A stretch of 64,000 nucleotides of DNA from Caulobacterales bacterium (GCA_020638525.1 JACKIL010000002.1:186001-250000), one strand, 5' to 3'. Positions 45,177 to 53,951 are shown, counted from the first letter of the stretch. Notes: generated from the sequence alone by a model not told the origin. Numbers and translations are program-made.

Positions 45177-46244
45177 TTATTCCGCAGGTTCCATATGGGC
45201 AGCGGTTGTTTTCGATTCCTCAGCCAGTCGCTCGTCAATCAATCGTCGCCCCAAAGCCAGTCCATTATCGGCAAGGATAAACGCCATCTCAATATCCTCG
45301 CCTTCACTTTCCTCAATTACGGCCCGCTGGGCCTCGATCATGGTCCGATCTTCTTTGAATCCGGCGGAAATGCGCTCGGCCAATGCTTCGGTGAAACGCG
45401 CATCGTCAAGCGCGAAATTGTGTCCGTAGGTCCAAAAATAGTGCGTGCCGTTTTCATCTTCCGGTGTGATCACCTGATGAGAATGAAATTGCATCGTTTG
45501 CGGGTGGAGCGTGCCGTCGGGCGCTCCGGTGCCCGCTGGAGCGCTTCCAGCGCTCATGGAAAAATGATTGGATAGGGTCGAGAGATGATAGATGTTCCAG
45601 CGATCGATTGCGCCATCAAAACGCTCATAGCCTCTGAGATATGGAGCAAATGCCGGTTCGTTGAGATACCACCTGGTTAATTGAACGCCCTTCTCGGTTT
45701 TTTCGACCTTGGGCCTGATTTCAGCTATGGATTTTGAACCGCCCAAGGTTTTTTCGTGCACGAAGGAGAGATGCGAAAAATCAAGCAGATTATCGAGAAC
45801 AAGCAGATAATTCGCCTTGAAATGCGCGTAGCGCGGTATTGACCGCCAACTCGGATCCACATGGTGGTGGCAATCCGGAATCAGGTCGAGATCCGCCTTA
45901 TCGGCGTCGCCCATCCAAACCCAGACAAGTTTGTGCCGTTCAACAGTCGGATACGCTGGAACGCTTGTATTTGGGCTGACGCCTTTGCGGCCCGGTTCCT
46001 CGACGCATTTTCCGTCCTTGTCGAAAACTAGGCCATGGTACATGCAGCGAATGCAATCGCCCTCCCGGCGACCTGCCGACAAAGGGGCGAAGCGATGGCT
46101 GCAGCGGTCGCGCAATGCTGTCACCTCGCCGGAGGATGTTCGAAAGAACAACAGGCTCTTGCTTAGTATTTTCCGAGGCAAAACGCCGTCTTTGGTGAGC
46201 TCGTGCGCCCACGCGCCGGCGTACCAAGCATTTTGAATGAACAT
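45177..46244 (-). CDS. Rieske oxygenase, VanA-like (no. 2)
   Basis: A 355-aa oxygenase component. Rieske ligands C48-S-H50 (RCSHRFAPLSAG) and C67-M-Y-H70 (RCMYHGLVFD); mononuclear iron D-x2-H-x4-H in LLDFSHLSFVH. The start FIQNAWYAGAWAHEL is the standard VanA beginning, so the ATG at 46244 is reliable. Candidate O-demethylase for a methoxylated aromatic acid. No reductase (VanB-like) gene is found in the window. Closest within the cluster to Rieske 4. Confidence 0.9.
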   Translation of the reverse strand: MFIQNAWYAGAWAHELTKDGVLPRKILSKSLLFFRTSSGEVTALRDRCSHRFAPLSAGRREGDCIRCMYHGLVFDKDGKCVEEPGRKGVSPNTSVPAYPTVERHKLVWVWMGDADKADLDLIPDCHHHVDPSWRSIPRYAHFKANYLLVLDNLLDFSHLSFVHEKTLGGSKSIAEIRPKVEKTEKGVQLTRWYLNEPAFAPYLRGYERFDGAIDRWNIYHLSTLSNHFSMSAGSAPAGTGAPDGTLHPQTMQFHSHQVITPEDENGTHYFWTYGHNFALDDARFTEALAERISAGFKEDRTMIEAQRAVIEESEGEDIEMAFILADNGLALGRRLIDERLAEESKTTAAHMEPAE

Positions 46245-46277
46245 CGGAATTCTCCCAATATTCGCCTATTCGGCCTT

Positions 46278-46302
46278 ATAACTGATCGCACCGTATCGGA
46301 AT
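46278..46302. promoter_or_regulatory. Possible pathway operator, site B (Rieske 2)
   Basis: The right arm GTATCGGAAT fits the shared half-site well; the left arm is poor (GATC instead of ATAC). It covers the predicted start of transcription: on the minus strand TTGACA (complement of 46330-46335), 16 bases, TAAAAA (complement of 46308-46313). It sits 34 bases upstream of the start codon, like the better sites. Confidence 0.35.
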
Positions 46303-46307
46303 AGGGA

Positions 46308-46335
46308 TTTTTAGTCGCAACACCGAATTTGTCAA
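46308..46335 (-). promoter_or_regulatory. Promoter of Rieske 2 gene
   Basis: On the minus strand a consensus -35 TTGACA (complement of 46330-46335) is followed after 16 bases by TAAAAA (complement of 46308-46313). The predicted transcript start is near 46301, giving a leader of about 57 bases that includes operator-like site B. Confidence 0.5.
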
Positions 46336-46586
46336 ATGCCCGCCGGGATGCATCGCGGCAACGCGGCGGCAGATATTTCGTTCCCCCGAGGCAGCGGACC
46401 AGCCGATGAAGCGGGCGAGCCGGGCGCTGTCAGAGGATCGGCTTGCCAAGCACCCTCTTCTTCAGGCGCTTTCCGTCGCGTCAGGGCGTTATGCGCATTC
46501 ACTTCGTCGCATCCGATCGTTCATTGTGGGACGATTGAGTAAAAGAAGTTCTCAGAAATTAATGCGTTCGATGATTAGACGGCCAA
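46336..46586. other. Intergenic region without recognised gene
   Basis: Between the Rieske 2 promoter and the end of the aldolase gene. A short plus-strand frame (46406-46597) exists but shows no family resemblance, crosses into the aldolase 3' end and has no ribosome-binding sequence. It may be a gene remnant; nothing can be named. Confidence 0.4.
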
Positions 46587-47357
46587 TCAGCCCTTGACGG
46601 AGGCGAGTGACGAACGAGCCCCGTTAGCCAGGAGCCCAATATCCGTACCAATCGAGATGAACGAAACGCCGTCGGCCATCTTGGCCCGCGCATCCTCCGG
46701 CGAAAGGGCGAAAATCCCTGACGGCTTTCCCGCCGCCGCAATCCGCTTGAGCGCCTGCGCAATTGCTGACTGCACATCGGCGTGTTTGGGATCTCCAAGA
46801 TGCCCGAGCGATCCCGCGAGATCGGCAGGCCCGATAAACAATGCGTCAACTCCTTTGACCGCGGCGATGTCCTCGATTGCATCCAGTCCGGCGCGGCTCT
46901 CGATCTGCACAATAAGCGTGATAAATTCATGCGCCGTTTTCAGATAGGCGGCGTCAGCGCCAAAACCCGACGCACGACTTGTCGCGCTGGCGACGCCACG
47001 AACGCCAAACGGCGGGAAGCGTGTTGCCGCAACGACAGCTTCGGCCTGTTCTGCGCTTTCCATCATTGGAATAAGCAACGTTCGAAAGCCGATATCGAGA
47101 TATTGCTTTATGACAACCGGGTCGCCGACCGGTACGCGCGCGATAGGCTCCACCGAATAAGGATCAACAGTGAAGGGCGCTACCGCCTGCAATTGGGAGA
47201 GCAGTGTCTGTAAGGTATTGGGCGAATGCTCACCGTCGAATAACAGCCAATCATAACCGGCCCTTGCGCAGATCTCCGAAGCATAACCGTTCGCCAAAGC
47301 CTGCCACAAACCGATCAACGGCCTTCCAATCGAGAGGCGATCACGAAAGGGCTTCAT
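46587..47357 (-). CDS. hpaI: HpcH/HpaI-family aldolase
   Basis: A 256-aa class II pyruvate aldolase. In the homoprotocatechuate route it splits 4-hydroxy-2-oxoheptanedioate into pyruvate and succinate semialdehyde. Catalytic and metal residues are visible: [10 protein letters not shown] (His/Glu), [16 protein letters not shown] (metal Glu) and [13 protein letters not shown] (metal Asp). ATG 47357 overlaps the hydratase stop (ATGA). Last gene of a five-gene operon starting with the LigA-like gene. Confidence 0.88.
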   Translation of the reverse strand: MKPFRDRLSIGRPLIGLWQALANGYASEICARAGYDWLLFDGEHSPNTLQTLLSQLQAVAPFTVDPYSVEPIARVPVGDPVVIKQYLDIGFRTLLIPMMESAEQAEAVVAATRFPPFGVRGVASATSRASGFGADAAYLKTAHEFITLIVQIESRAGLDAIEDIAAVKGVDALFIGPADLAGSLGHLGDPKHADVQSAIAQALKRIAAAGKPSGIFALSPEDARAKMADGVSFISIGTDIGLLANGARSSLASVKG

Positions 47358-48160
47358 ACGAAGCGCACCGAAATCGACCCGAGTGGACCGTAATCGATAT
47401 GGAAACTGTCGCCTGACCTTGCAAACACCGGCGCTGTGAAACTGCCTCCGAGCACGATTTCACCCGGTTTTAGCCATTCATTGTGGCGAGCCAGTTTGTT
47501 CGCAAGCCATGCCGGCCCATTGGCGGGGTGGTTGAGGACAGCCGCCGCGACGCCGGACTCTTCTATCACGCCATTTCGATACAGAAGCGCCGAAACCCAC
47601 CTCAAATCGACGGCGTCCGGTTTGACCGGCCTACCGCCCAGCACGAGCCCGGCGTTGGCGGCGTTGTCGGCGATTGTGTCGAACACCTTGCGTGTTGCGC
47701 CCGTCGATTTATCGATACGCTCAATGCGGGCGTCAATGATTTCAATCGCAGGAGTAACATAGTCTGTGGCGCCGAGCACATCATAAATGGTGCAATCTGG
47801 ACCGCGCAATTCAGAATTAAGGATAAAGGCAAGTTCAACCTCAACCCTTGGCTCGATGAACCGCTCGATGGGGACATCGTGGCCGTCAAGGAAGAGCATG
47901 TCGTCAAGAAGAGTTCCGAAGTCCGGCTCGTTGACATTGGATGATCGCTGCATTGCGCGACTCGTCAGCCCAATTTTGTGACCGACAGCAACCCGCCCGG
48001 CGGCAAGTTTTTTCGCAACCCAGGCCCGGCTGATCGCATATCCATCGTCCAAAGTCATGTTAGGATATTCAAGAGAAAATTGTCTCAGTTGCGTGCGTTT
48101 GCGCTCCGCTTCATCCAGTCGGCCAGCGAGCAACTCAACAACATCACCAGACAGCGACAT
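47354..48160 (-). CDS. hpaH: 2-oxo-hept-4-ene-1,7-dioate / 2-keto-4-pentenoate hydratase
   Basis: A 268-aa member of the FAH-fold hydratases (HpaH/MhpD/XylJ) that adds water to the 2-hydroxydienoate formed after ring cleavage. Typical segments: [40 protein letters not shown] and [17 protein letters not shown], then [20 protein letters not shown]. It overlaps hpaI and follows hpaF by 7 bases. Whether the substrate is the seven-carbon dicarboxylate or a shorter acid rests on the neighbours. Confidence 0.88.
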   Translation of the reverse strand: MSLSGDVVELLAGRLDEAERKRTQLRQFSLEYPNMTLDDGYAISRAWVAKKLAAGRVAVGHKIGLTSRAMQRSSNVNEPDFGTLLDDMLFLDGHDVPIERFIEPRVEVELAFILNSELRGPDCTIYDVLGATDYVTPAIEIIDARIERIDKSTGATRKVFDTIADNAANAGLVLGGRPVKPDAVDLRWVSALLYRNGVIEESGVAAAVLNHPANGPAWLANKLARHNEWLKPGEIVLGGSFTAPVFARSGDSFHIDYGPLGSISVRFV

Positions 48161-48167
48161 ACAGTGA

Positions 48168-48551
48168 TCAACCCTTCAGGCGCTTGTGGATTGAGTTCTT
48201 CTTCCACCCTTTGGATTCAAACACATAAAGCGTCATCGCGAATGGTCGCCGATCATAAAGATCGCCGAGATACTCATTTAGCCGATCCCACATTTGATCA
48301 AAGAATTGTTGTTTGAATTCGTCGGATCTTCCGGCGCCCATTAATACTTCAATGTTAATGAATGCGTCATCGGTCGATTTACCGTCGGCGATCACATAGT
48401 CGGTCAACTTGACCCCACGCACTCTGATTCCGCCGACAGGAAAGACGCCGTCCGATCTTTCTCGCATTATCTCCGCAATCAATGAAAGAAATTTTTTGAT
48501 ATCAAAATCGCCTTCAAGATTATCAGTCCATTCAACGACTGCGTGCGCCAT
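48168..48551 (-). CDS. hpaF: 5-carboxymethyl-2-hydroxymuconate isomerase-like tautomerase
   Basis: A 127-aa member of the CHMI family within the tautomerase superfamily. [20 protein letters not shown], then [20 protein letters not shown] and [20 protein letters not shown], fits the family along its length. The family's catalytic residue is the N-terminal proline left after removal of Met; here residue 2 is alanine (ATG-GCG). The gene may therefore encode a variant mechanism or a weak enzyme. Its ATG overlaps the LigB-like stop by one base. Confidence 0.8.
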   Translation of the reverse strand: MAHAVVEWTDNLEGDFDIKKFLSLIAEIMRERSDGVFPVGGIRVRGVKLTDYVIADGKSTDDAFINIEVLMGAGRSDEFKQQFFDQMWDRLNEYLGDLYDRRPFAMTLYVFESKGWKKNSIHKRLKG

Positions 48552-49369
48552 CAGGCAACCTCAAGTTCAGCGACCGTGCATCCAACGGCGAAAATCGGAA
48601 TAGGCGCATAGTGGCGAAGCGTCCCTTTTCCTCGGGCGGCGGCTGCAGCGGCGAGAAAAACGCGAATTTCGAATCCTCCCTGGCCTGCGTCCCGCAAGGT
48701 AGCCTCGTCCGAATATGCGAGCATCGCCTGCTTGTCCTGCTTCAAGAAATTTCTGAGGAATTCGCGATCCCATGCCTCATTGATCTTCCCGCTGTCGGGC
48801 GTCGCCGGCCAATGTGAGATGCCGCCAGTCGCGATCAGCGCAATGCGTTCCGGAACACTATCGGCCGCCCGACGGAGCGCTTCGCCAAACGCCCAAGCTC
48901 GATGAAGCGGCGTCAATGGCGGCCCCTGACAATTTATGTTGGCCGGAATGATTGTCAGTTCGTTGTCGGGATCAAGAAAGTGCAGAGGCACCATGATCCC
49001 GTGATCGAATTGCCATTCCTCGCAATAGGCCACGTCTACCGTTTGCTGCGCTTCGATAATAATCCGCCGAGAAAGCGCGACATCGCCGCGGGCGGTCCGG
49101 AGCGGGATTCCGAGCCATGCGGGATCTTCGATGGGGCCGGAATAGCTTTCACCCATTCCGATTGCAAAGGCTGGCATGTTGTTCATAAAAAAATTCGCGA
49201 AATGCTCAGCGGCAAGTACAATCACGGCGTCGGGCCGGGCTTCGTGCAGTGCGTCCCGCATCTCGCCATAGGCATCATAAAAAGGCTTGGACAGTTCCTT
49301 GGGCGCTAGTTTCCTCCTGCCGGTGATGCCCGGAGCATGGGAACAAGCGCCGGCAAATACTAAAGGCAT
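48551..49369 (-). CDS. Class III extradiol ring-cleavage dioxygenase, LigB-type catalytic subunit
   Basis: A 272-aa LigB-superfamily enzyme that opens catechol-type rings next to the two hydroxyls. Iron ligands by family analogy: H11 (GACSHAPGITG), H56 (VLAAEHFANFF) and E234 (GGFEIRVFLA); the catalytic acid/base is H186 (TGGISHWPATPD). It is followed directly by hpaF-, hpaH- and hpaI-like genes and preceded by a LigA-like small subunit, so 2,3-cleavage of a homoprotocatechuate-like acid is the best reading. 4,5-cleavage of a protocatechuate or gallate type is the alternative. Confidence 0.88.
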   Translation of the reverse strand: MPLVFAGACSHAPGITGRRKLAPKELSKPFYDAYGEMRDALHEARPDAVIVLAAEHFANFFMNNMPAFAIGMGESYSGPIEDPAWLGIPLRTARGDVALSRRIIIEAQQTVDVAYCEEWQFDHGIMVPLHFLDPDNELTIIPANINCQGPPLTPLHRAWAFGEALRRAADSVPERIALIATGGISHWPATPDSGKINEAWDREFLRNFLKQDKQAMLAYSDEATLRDAGQGGFEIRVFLAAAAAARGKGTLRHYAPIPIFAVGCTVAELEVA

Positions 49370-49373
49370 ATTT

Positions 49374-49700
49374 TCAAACCCCCGCGACTTTCTCGTTCGT
49401 TTGGGTGGTCATCGCATAGACCCCCTCCCTTACCGGGCCGTATTTGATCACCCCGTCGCGCATGAGCTGAAGATAGTCCGCCCACTCAATTCCGCACAAC
49501 GCTGCAAAATGCATCAGGATTTGGCCATTCACCCCCAGGACGTAAAGCTTTCCGATATCGCGTTCCAGAATCGCGGCGCGCTCCTCGTCTGACAAATTGA
49601 AACGGTTTGCAAATGTTGAGGGAACGGCTTTGAACTCAGCCTTTGCAGCGTCGTCGCGGTTCAAAGTGTAAAGCAATTTCTGGACCGTATAGAGGCTCAT
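49374..49700 (-). CDS. LigA-type small subunit of the extradiol dioxygenase
   Basis: A 108-aa helical protein matching the protocatechuate 4,5-dioxygenase alpha chain family: MSLYTVQKLLYTLNRDDAAK, then NLSDEERAAILERDIGKLYV and LGVNGQILMHFAALCGIEWA. It closes the active site of the LigB partner encoded 4 bases downstream. It heads the operon of ring cleavage, isomerisation, hydration and aldol steps and is divergent from the MetE-like gene across a shared operator. Confidence 0.87.
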   Translation of the reverse strand: MSLYTVQKLLYTLNRDDAAKAEFKAVPSTFANRFNLSDEERAAILERDIGKLYVLGVNGQILMHFAALCGIEWADYLQLMRDGVIKYGPVREGVYAMTTQTNEKVAGV

Positions 49701-49748
49701 GCCGCCTGCTCATTGGGTTTGCCGCCCATCTTGACGATCCATGGCCGG

Positions 49749-49785
49749 TTGCACATTACTATACAGGCCGTATTGTAATCGTCAA
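49749..49785. promoter_or_regulatory. Overlapping divergent promoters filled by pathway operator, site C
   Basis: The operator (49755-49779) has arms ATTACTATAC and GTATTGTAAT around a 5-base spacer; 9 of 10 positions are complementary. Plus-strand promoter toward the MetE-like gene: TTGCAC (49749-49754), 16 bases, TATTGT (49771-49776). Minus-strand promoter toward the LigA-like gene: TTGACG (complement of 49780-49785), 16 bases, TATAGT (complement of 49758-49763). A bound repressor would cover both -10 boxes at once. Confidence 0.75.
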
Positions 49786-49818
49786 CAAAGCTCATGCTTT
49801 TCCGGAGATTGATATCCA

Positions 49819-50889
49819 ATGTGCGACATATCGGGTGTGCATCTTATCGGCTCGGTCGCTTTGCCCGACCGAAAGGCGGTCTTTACAAACCTTTCCAGCA
49901 GTCTTGGCCCTTGGCTAAAGCGCTTGCCTGACGGAGAAACCGGCCAACGCAGTCGCTGGATCTACTGGCAACGCGAAATGCTAATGCAGCATCCGGATTT
50001 CGAACTGGCGGCGAATATTCCGGGAATCACGCTTCACGAGTGGGATGGCCAATTCTTGCGTACGCTGGAATACATCCGGCTGAAACCGGGAATTGATCCG
50101 GCCGGCGTGACAATCGAGTGCGGCTACGCGGAAGCAGCCAAGGAGTCCTATAAGCAATTCATTGAGCTCAGGAACAGCGGAACGATTCCACGCGGCGTTC
50201 GTTTTCAAGTGTCGCTGCCTACGCCAATGGCGTCTGGCTATATGTATATAGCGCCTGACTCGCTGAGCGACTATTTGGCGATTTACGAATCGGCTCTGCT
50301 GGCTGATCTTGCTGAAATCGTGAATGCGATCCCCCATCATGACCTGTCGATTCAGTGGGATGTATGCCAGGAAGTATTGGTCTGGGAAGGATATCCGCCG
50401 TTTCGTCACCGACCAGACGACTTCAAGTCTCAGATCTCGGATGAATTGGCGCGGCTTGGCAACGCGGTGCCTGCGGGTGTCGAATTGGGATATCATCTTT
50501 GTTACGCAACACCGGCCGACCGTCACCTGGTCATGCCGACAGACACCGGCGTCATGGTCGAAATGACGCAATTGTTCGCCCCCAAGCTTTCACGGCCGAT
50601 GAACTTCCTGCATTTGCCGGTACCCAAAGATCGGACCGATGAGGCTTATTTCAAGCCGTTGAAGCACCTAAACCTTGCGGAAGGGACTGACCTCTATCTC
50701 GGCCTGATCCATTTCGATGATCGTATGGGCGACCAGGCGCGCATCAAGACCGCCAGTCAGGTAGTCGCAGATTTTGGCGTCTCAACGGAGTGCGGTTGGG
50801 GGCGAACCAAACCAGAACGCGTGCCCGACCTTATTGCCGCTCACCGAGAGGCCATGAAGAATAATTCGCGTACGCATGTTGTGGTCTAG
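49819..50889 (+). CDS. MetE-like zinc-dependent methyltransferase-fold protein
   Basis: A 356-aa protein of the cobalamin-independent methionine synthase/UROD superfamily, catalytic half only. The zinc site of MetE is recognisable: H226-x-C228 (LGYHLCYATPAD), E248 (GVMVEMTQLF) and C325 (VSTECGWGRTKPERV). It is far shorter than MetE (about 755 aa), so methionine synthesis is unlikely. In a cluster full of demethylation candidates it might accept or move a methyl group, for example thiol-dependent ether cleavage (inference). It leads the P450 gene by 65 bases. Confidence 0.72.
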   Translation: MCDISGVHLIGSVALPDRKAVFTNLSSSLGPWLKRLPDGETGQRSRWIYWQREMLMQHPDFELAANIPGITLHEWDGQFLRTLEYIRLKPGIDPAGVTIECGYAEAAKESYKQFIELRNSGTIPRGVRFQVSLPTPMASGYMYIAPDSLSDYLAIYESALLADLAEIVNAIPHHDLSIQWDVCQEVLVWEGYPPFRHRPDDFKSQISDELARLGNAVPAGVELGYHLCYATPADRHLVMPTDTGVMVEMTQLFAPKLSRPMNFLHLPVPKDRTDEAYFKPLKHLNLAEGTDLYLGLIHFDDRMGDQARIKTASQVVADFGVSTECGWGRTKPERVPDLIAAHREAMKNNSRTHVVV

Positions 50890-50953
50890 AATTAGAATCC
50901 AAAGATGATTGCGGGTAGGCGCCCAGCGCGCTGCGCAAATGCGTGAAGAGAGA

Positions 50954-52192
50954 ATGATCGAGATGACAAGCGGTATCCCAAAAAGCGACCCCGCATTGGT
51001 TCCGCCCCCGGGATTGCCGATCCTGGATCTCGATCCATTCGACTATGCCTATTTCGACAATCCCTACCCTCACCATGCGATCATGCGTGAGGCGGCGCCA
51101 TTGTTTTGGCTGTCCCGCTATAATTGCATCGGCACCGGACGCTATGATTTGGTCGTCGAAGTGCTGAAGGATTGGGAACGCTTCACATCCGCTCGCGGCG
51201 TCGGATTGGTGGACTATGCAAAGGACGAAAGATTTCGCCCTCAAAGCATGATCCTGGAAGCCGACCCGCCAGTCCATACCAGAACGCGATCAGCAATGAT
51301 GAAAGTCTTGTCGCCGCGTGTAATGCGCGGTCTACGAAAGCATTTCGAAAACGTCGCTGATGAACTAATAGACGAGCTTTTAGATCGAGAGGTATTCGAT
51401 GGAATTCCCGATCTAGCTGAACGATTCCCGCTGACTGTTTTCCCGGATTCTCTCGGCATGAAGCGCGAAGGCCGTGAAAACCTATTGCCGGTGGGCGACC
51501 TCGTTTTCAATTCATTTGGCCCAGAAAACGAGATTTTCCTGAAGTCTAAGCCACTCGCCGAAAAGGGTTTCGCGTGGCTGGAAATGCAATGTCGGCGTGA
51601 AAACCTGGCGCCGACCGGCTTCGGAAAAGCGATGTTCGATTTGGTCGACGAGGGCCATCTAGTGGAGCGTGAAGGCGAAGTCATGGTGCGAGCCATGCTG
51701 ATGGCCGGCGTTGACACGACAGTTAACGGGATTGGCGGCGGCATATATTCTCTGGCGAAAGCGCCAGACCAATACGCCAAACTCGCGGAAAATCCGGACC
51801 TTGCTCGCGACGCGTTCGAAGAGGCTGTGCGCTGGATATCTCCAGCCCAGGCGTTCTTTCGCACAGTCTCACAAGACACTGAATTGGCCGGAGTCCATCT
51901 TGCGGAGGGGACAAAAATTTTTCTGGTCTTGAGTTCGGCCAATCGTGATCCGCGTAAGTGGGAAAACCCGGACCGGTACGACATAACCCGTAAAGCGATT
52001 GGTCACGTAGGCTTCGGGCATGGCATTCACATGTGCGTCGGACAAAATCTCGCGAGGCTCGAAGGAGAGATCATTCTCGCCACAATTGCCCGAAAGGCGA
52101 AATCGCTTGAACTAATCGGCCCGGCAAAATTACGTTACAACAACACATTGCGCGGATTCGCATCACTGCCGCTTCGAATCAAAGCCAAGTAG
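50954..52192 (+). CDS. Cytochrome P450 (CYP199-like)
   Basis: A 412-aa soluble bacterial P450. I-helix AGVDTTVNG, ExxR in FEEAVRWISPAQ, and heme loop FGHGIHMCVGQNLARLE are intact. The N terminus (PPPGLPILDLDPFDYAYFDN) and overall pattern resemble CYP199-type enzymes, which O-demethylate or hydroxylate para-substituted benzoates. No ferredoxin gene is next to it. ATG 50954 follows AGAGAG; other in-frame starts lie at 50939 and 50909. Convergent with the cupin gene. Confidence 0.88.
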   Translation: MIEMTSGIPKSDPALVPPPGLPILDLDPFDYAYFDNPYPHHAIMREAAPLFWLSRYNCIGTGRYDLVVEVLKDWERFTSARGVGLVDYAKDERFRPQSMILEADPPVHTRTRSAMMKVLSPRVMRGLRKHFENVADELIDELLDREVFDGIPDLAERFPLTVFPDSLGMKREGRENLLPVGDLVFNSFGPENEIFLKSKPLAEKGFAWLEMQCRRENLAPTGFGKAMFDLVDEGHLVEREGEVMVRAMLMAGVDTTVNGIGGGIYSLAKAPDQYAKLAENPDLARDAFEEAVRWISPAQAFFRTVSQDTELAGVHLAEGTKIFLVLSSANRDPRKWENPDRYDITRKAIGHVGFGHGIHMCVGQNLARLEGEIILATIARKAKSLELIGPAKLRYNNTLRGFASLPLRIKAK

Positions 52193-52215
52193 CCGATTGC
52201 GCAAAATCAGTTGAA

Positions 52216-52776
52216 TCAATAATTCGGATCGATCGCATGCAGTTGCTCTGCGCTCAAAGTAATGAGCACAAACGCCATTCTACATGACTTTTCCGAACGG
52301 TTAGACCATGCATGATTCGTAGCTCGCTGAATTAAGACATCACCCGTCTTCATCAGAGCTTCGCCCTCGTCAAGCATGGCCCATATCTCGCCGTCAAGGA
52401 CGATTGCGTAGTCAAGCGTCGGCGACTTGTGGAACCAGAAATGCCTGCCGCCCGCCTTGTCGCGAGTGCCATGCGCGTCGAGCATCTTTTGCAAGCCGGA
52501 CACATCGTAAGTTGTGTCCGGCGGGAAATCGACGATCCTGAAGACTGAGTCCCCGTGACCAGGCGAATAGGTTGGTACTTCCATTCCAGCCGGGGCGGGT
52601 TCGTCGCCGCGCGCCGCATTGATTCCGGCCTGCCAAGGGACCTGCGCGACCAATGGCGCGAAGGGCGTCACCGTCTGGTTCGGCGTCTGCTGGTCGGACA
52701 GAATGCAGGATTTTCCGAGTTTGTTGACACCAGTCACAATTCGCCGGACTTTGGCGTAGGATCGTTCGATTGTCAT
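52216..52776 (-). CDS. Cupin-domain protein
   Basis: A 186-aa protein with one cupin module near the C terminus (FHKSPTLDYAIVLDGEIWAM, then MKTGDVLIQRATNHAWSNRS). Metal ligands would be H in FWFHKSPTLDY and H in TNHAWSN. Similar proteins occur beside aromatic pathways, where enzymatic or sensing roles are proposed without agreement. ATG 52776 overlaps the Rieske 3 stop (ATGA), so it is the last gene of the long minus-strand operon. Confidence 0.78.
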   Translation of the reverse strand: MTIERSYAKVRRIVTGVNKLGKSCILSDQQTPNQTVTPFAPLVAQVPWQAGINAARGDEPAPAGMEVPTYSPGHGDSVFRIVDFPPDTTYDVSGLQKMLDAHGTRDKAGGRHFWFHKSPTLDYAIVLDGEIWAMLDEGEALMKTGDVLIQRATNHAWSNRSEKSCRMAFVLITLSAEQLHAIDPNY

Positions 52777-53951
52777 GGTTGCGCCCTTCGTTCTGCATGC
52801 CCGACGGATTCGAGCTCTGCGAGTTCCCGTTCCTTCATTACACGAAGGATTTTGCGCATCGCCATGCCAAATCGATCGCAAGCCATGCTGAATTCGACAC
52901 GGCCAGGGCGATTTTCCTCGTCTATGAACCGCTGCATGGAAAAAACCGCATCAGCATCCTGCTCGAACACGACTTCCTCGGTCTGTTTCAAAACCGATTG
53001 CGGATCTATGACCAATGGGTCGCTGTAGCAAAGCATGAAGAATTGATGCGTATTGCGATGATCGAGGGGCGTAAGGGCATGCGCAACTACGAATTTTTCG
53101 AGCTTACATTTTTCAATATCGCCCGGCAAAGGACTGCGCGACTGTCGGCCGATATTTAGCGATGGGCCGTATTGCGTCGAATCTTCCGCCATGCGGACCA
53201 GTCTTTCAGGATCGTCGCCGCACATTGAGCCAAGCAATCCTGTCTCAGTTTGCGGAATTTCTTTGATCCATGACACGCCGTTCACGGGAGATGGCGCCTC
53301 CCTCGGCAGCGAACCGGCGGCATAGGTCAGGTCGCTTGCGCCGTGCAGGAAATGCACATGCGTCAAATCGAGCAAATTCTCGATTAAGAGCATATAGTTG
53401 GCTGGGTTAAGCTTGTATCCGTAGAGCGTGGCGGCGCAATTGCCGCCGATATCCGGCAGCGGAATTTCGCAAGGATCGGCTCTTGTCGGATCGCCCATCC
53501 AAACCCATAGCCATCCTCCCCTTTCCGCACAGGGGTAGCTTCGCACGCCGAAGGGCAGCCCTTTCTTTAATTCCTGCTCTACCGGCGTTCCGGGCGCCCA
53601 AATACATTGGCCGGATTTCTCATAAGCATAGCCGTGATAACCGCACTCAATGCGATCTCCCTTGAGCCGACCTTTTGACAATGGAAATCGCCTGTGCGCG
53701 CAACGATCATCGAGCACTACAGGTTCGCCGGCCTCCGTTCGATAGAAGACCAGCGGCTGCGCCAATACCCTGATCGCGGAAAGCGTCCGCCCCGCATCTT
53801 CGCTTTTAGCGATGACATACCATGCGCTGAAAATGAGCGGGGCCATCTGTTCGGGAAAATTATCGCCAGTCGCCTCAGGCGCTGCAATCGGAATTTCCGG
53901 GATAACAAATGACGGCTTGCTCGTTTCACTCCCGACGTCATCGCTGGCCAA
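52773..53951 (-). CDS. Rieske oxygenase, VanA-like (no. 3)
   Basis: A 392-aa oxygenase component with a 35-residue N-terminal extension not seen in the other three. Rieske ligands C84-A-H86 (DRCAHRRFPLSKG) and C103-G-Y-H106 (ECGYHGYAYE); mononuclear iron D-x2-H-x4-H in LLDLTHVHFLH. A longer, more divergent catalytic domain suggests a different substrate from Rieske 2 and 4. It follows the hpaG2-like gene by 68 bases and overlaps the cupin gene. Confidence 0.88.
   Translation of the reverse strand: MASDDVGSETSKPSFVIPEIPIAAPEATGDNFPEQMAPLIFSAWYVIAKSEDAGRTLSAIRVLAQPLVFYRTEAGEPVVLDDRCAHRRFPLSKGRLKGDRIECGYHGYAYEKSGQCIWAPGTPVEQELKKGLPFGVRSYPCAERGGWLWVWMGDPTRADPCEIPLPDIGGNCAATLYGYKLNPANYMLLIENLLDLTHVHFLHGASDLTYAAGSLPREAPSPVNGVSWIKEIPQTETGLLGSMCGDDPERLVRMAEDSTQYGPSLNIGRQSRSPLPGDIEKCKLEKFVVAHALTPLDHRNTHQFFMLCYSDPLVIDPQSVLKQTEEVVFEQDADAVFSMQRFIDEENRPGRVEFSMACDRFGMAMRKILRVMKERELAELESVGHAERRAQP

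Noticed and set aside
46336..46597. Short plus-strand frames between Rieske 2 and the aldolase
   Set aside because: No ribosome-binding sequence, no family resemblance, and overlap with the aldolase 3' end.
49374..49700. Reading the LigA-like gene as an independent hypothetical protein
   Set aside because: Sequence and position 4 bases before the LigB-type gene make a dioxygenase small subunit the better explanation.
50237..50252. Palindrome GCTATAT-gt-ATATAGC
   Set aside because: Lies within the coding sequence of the MetE-like gene and is explained by Tyr/Met/Ile codons.
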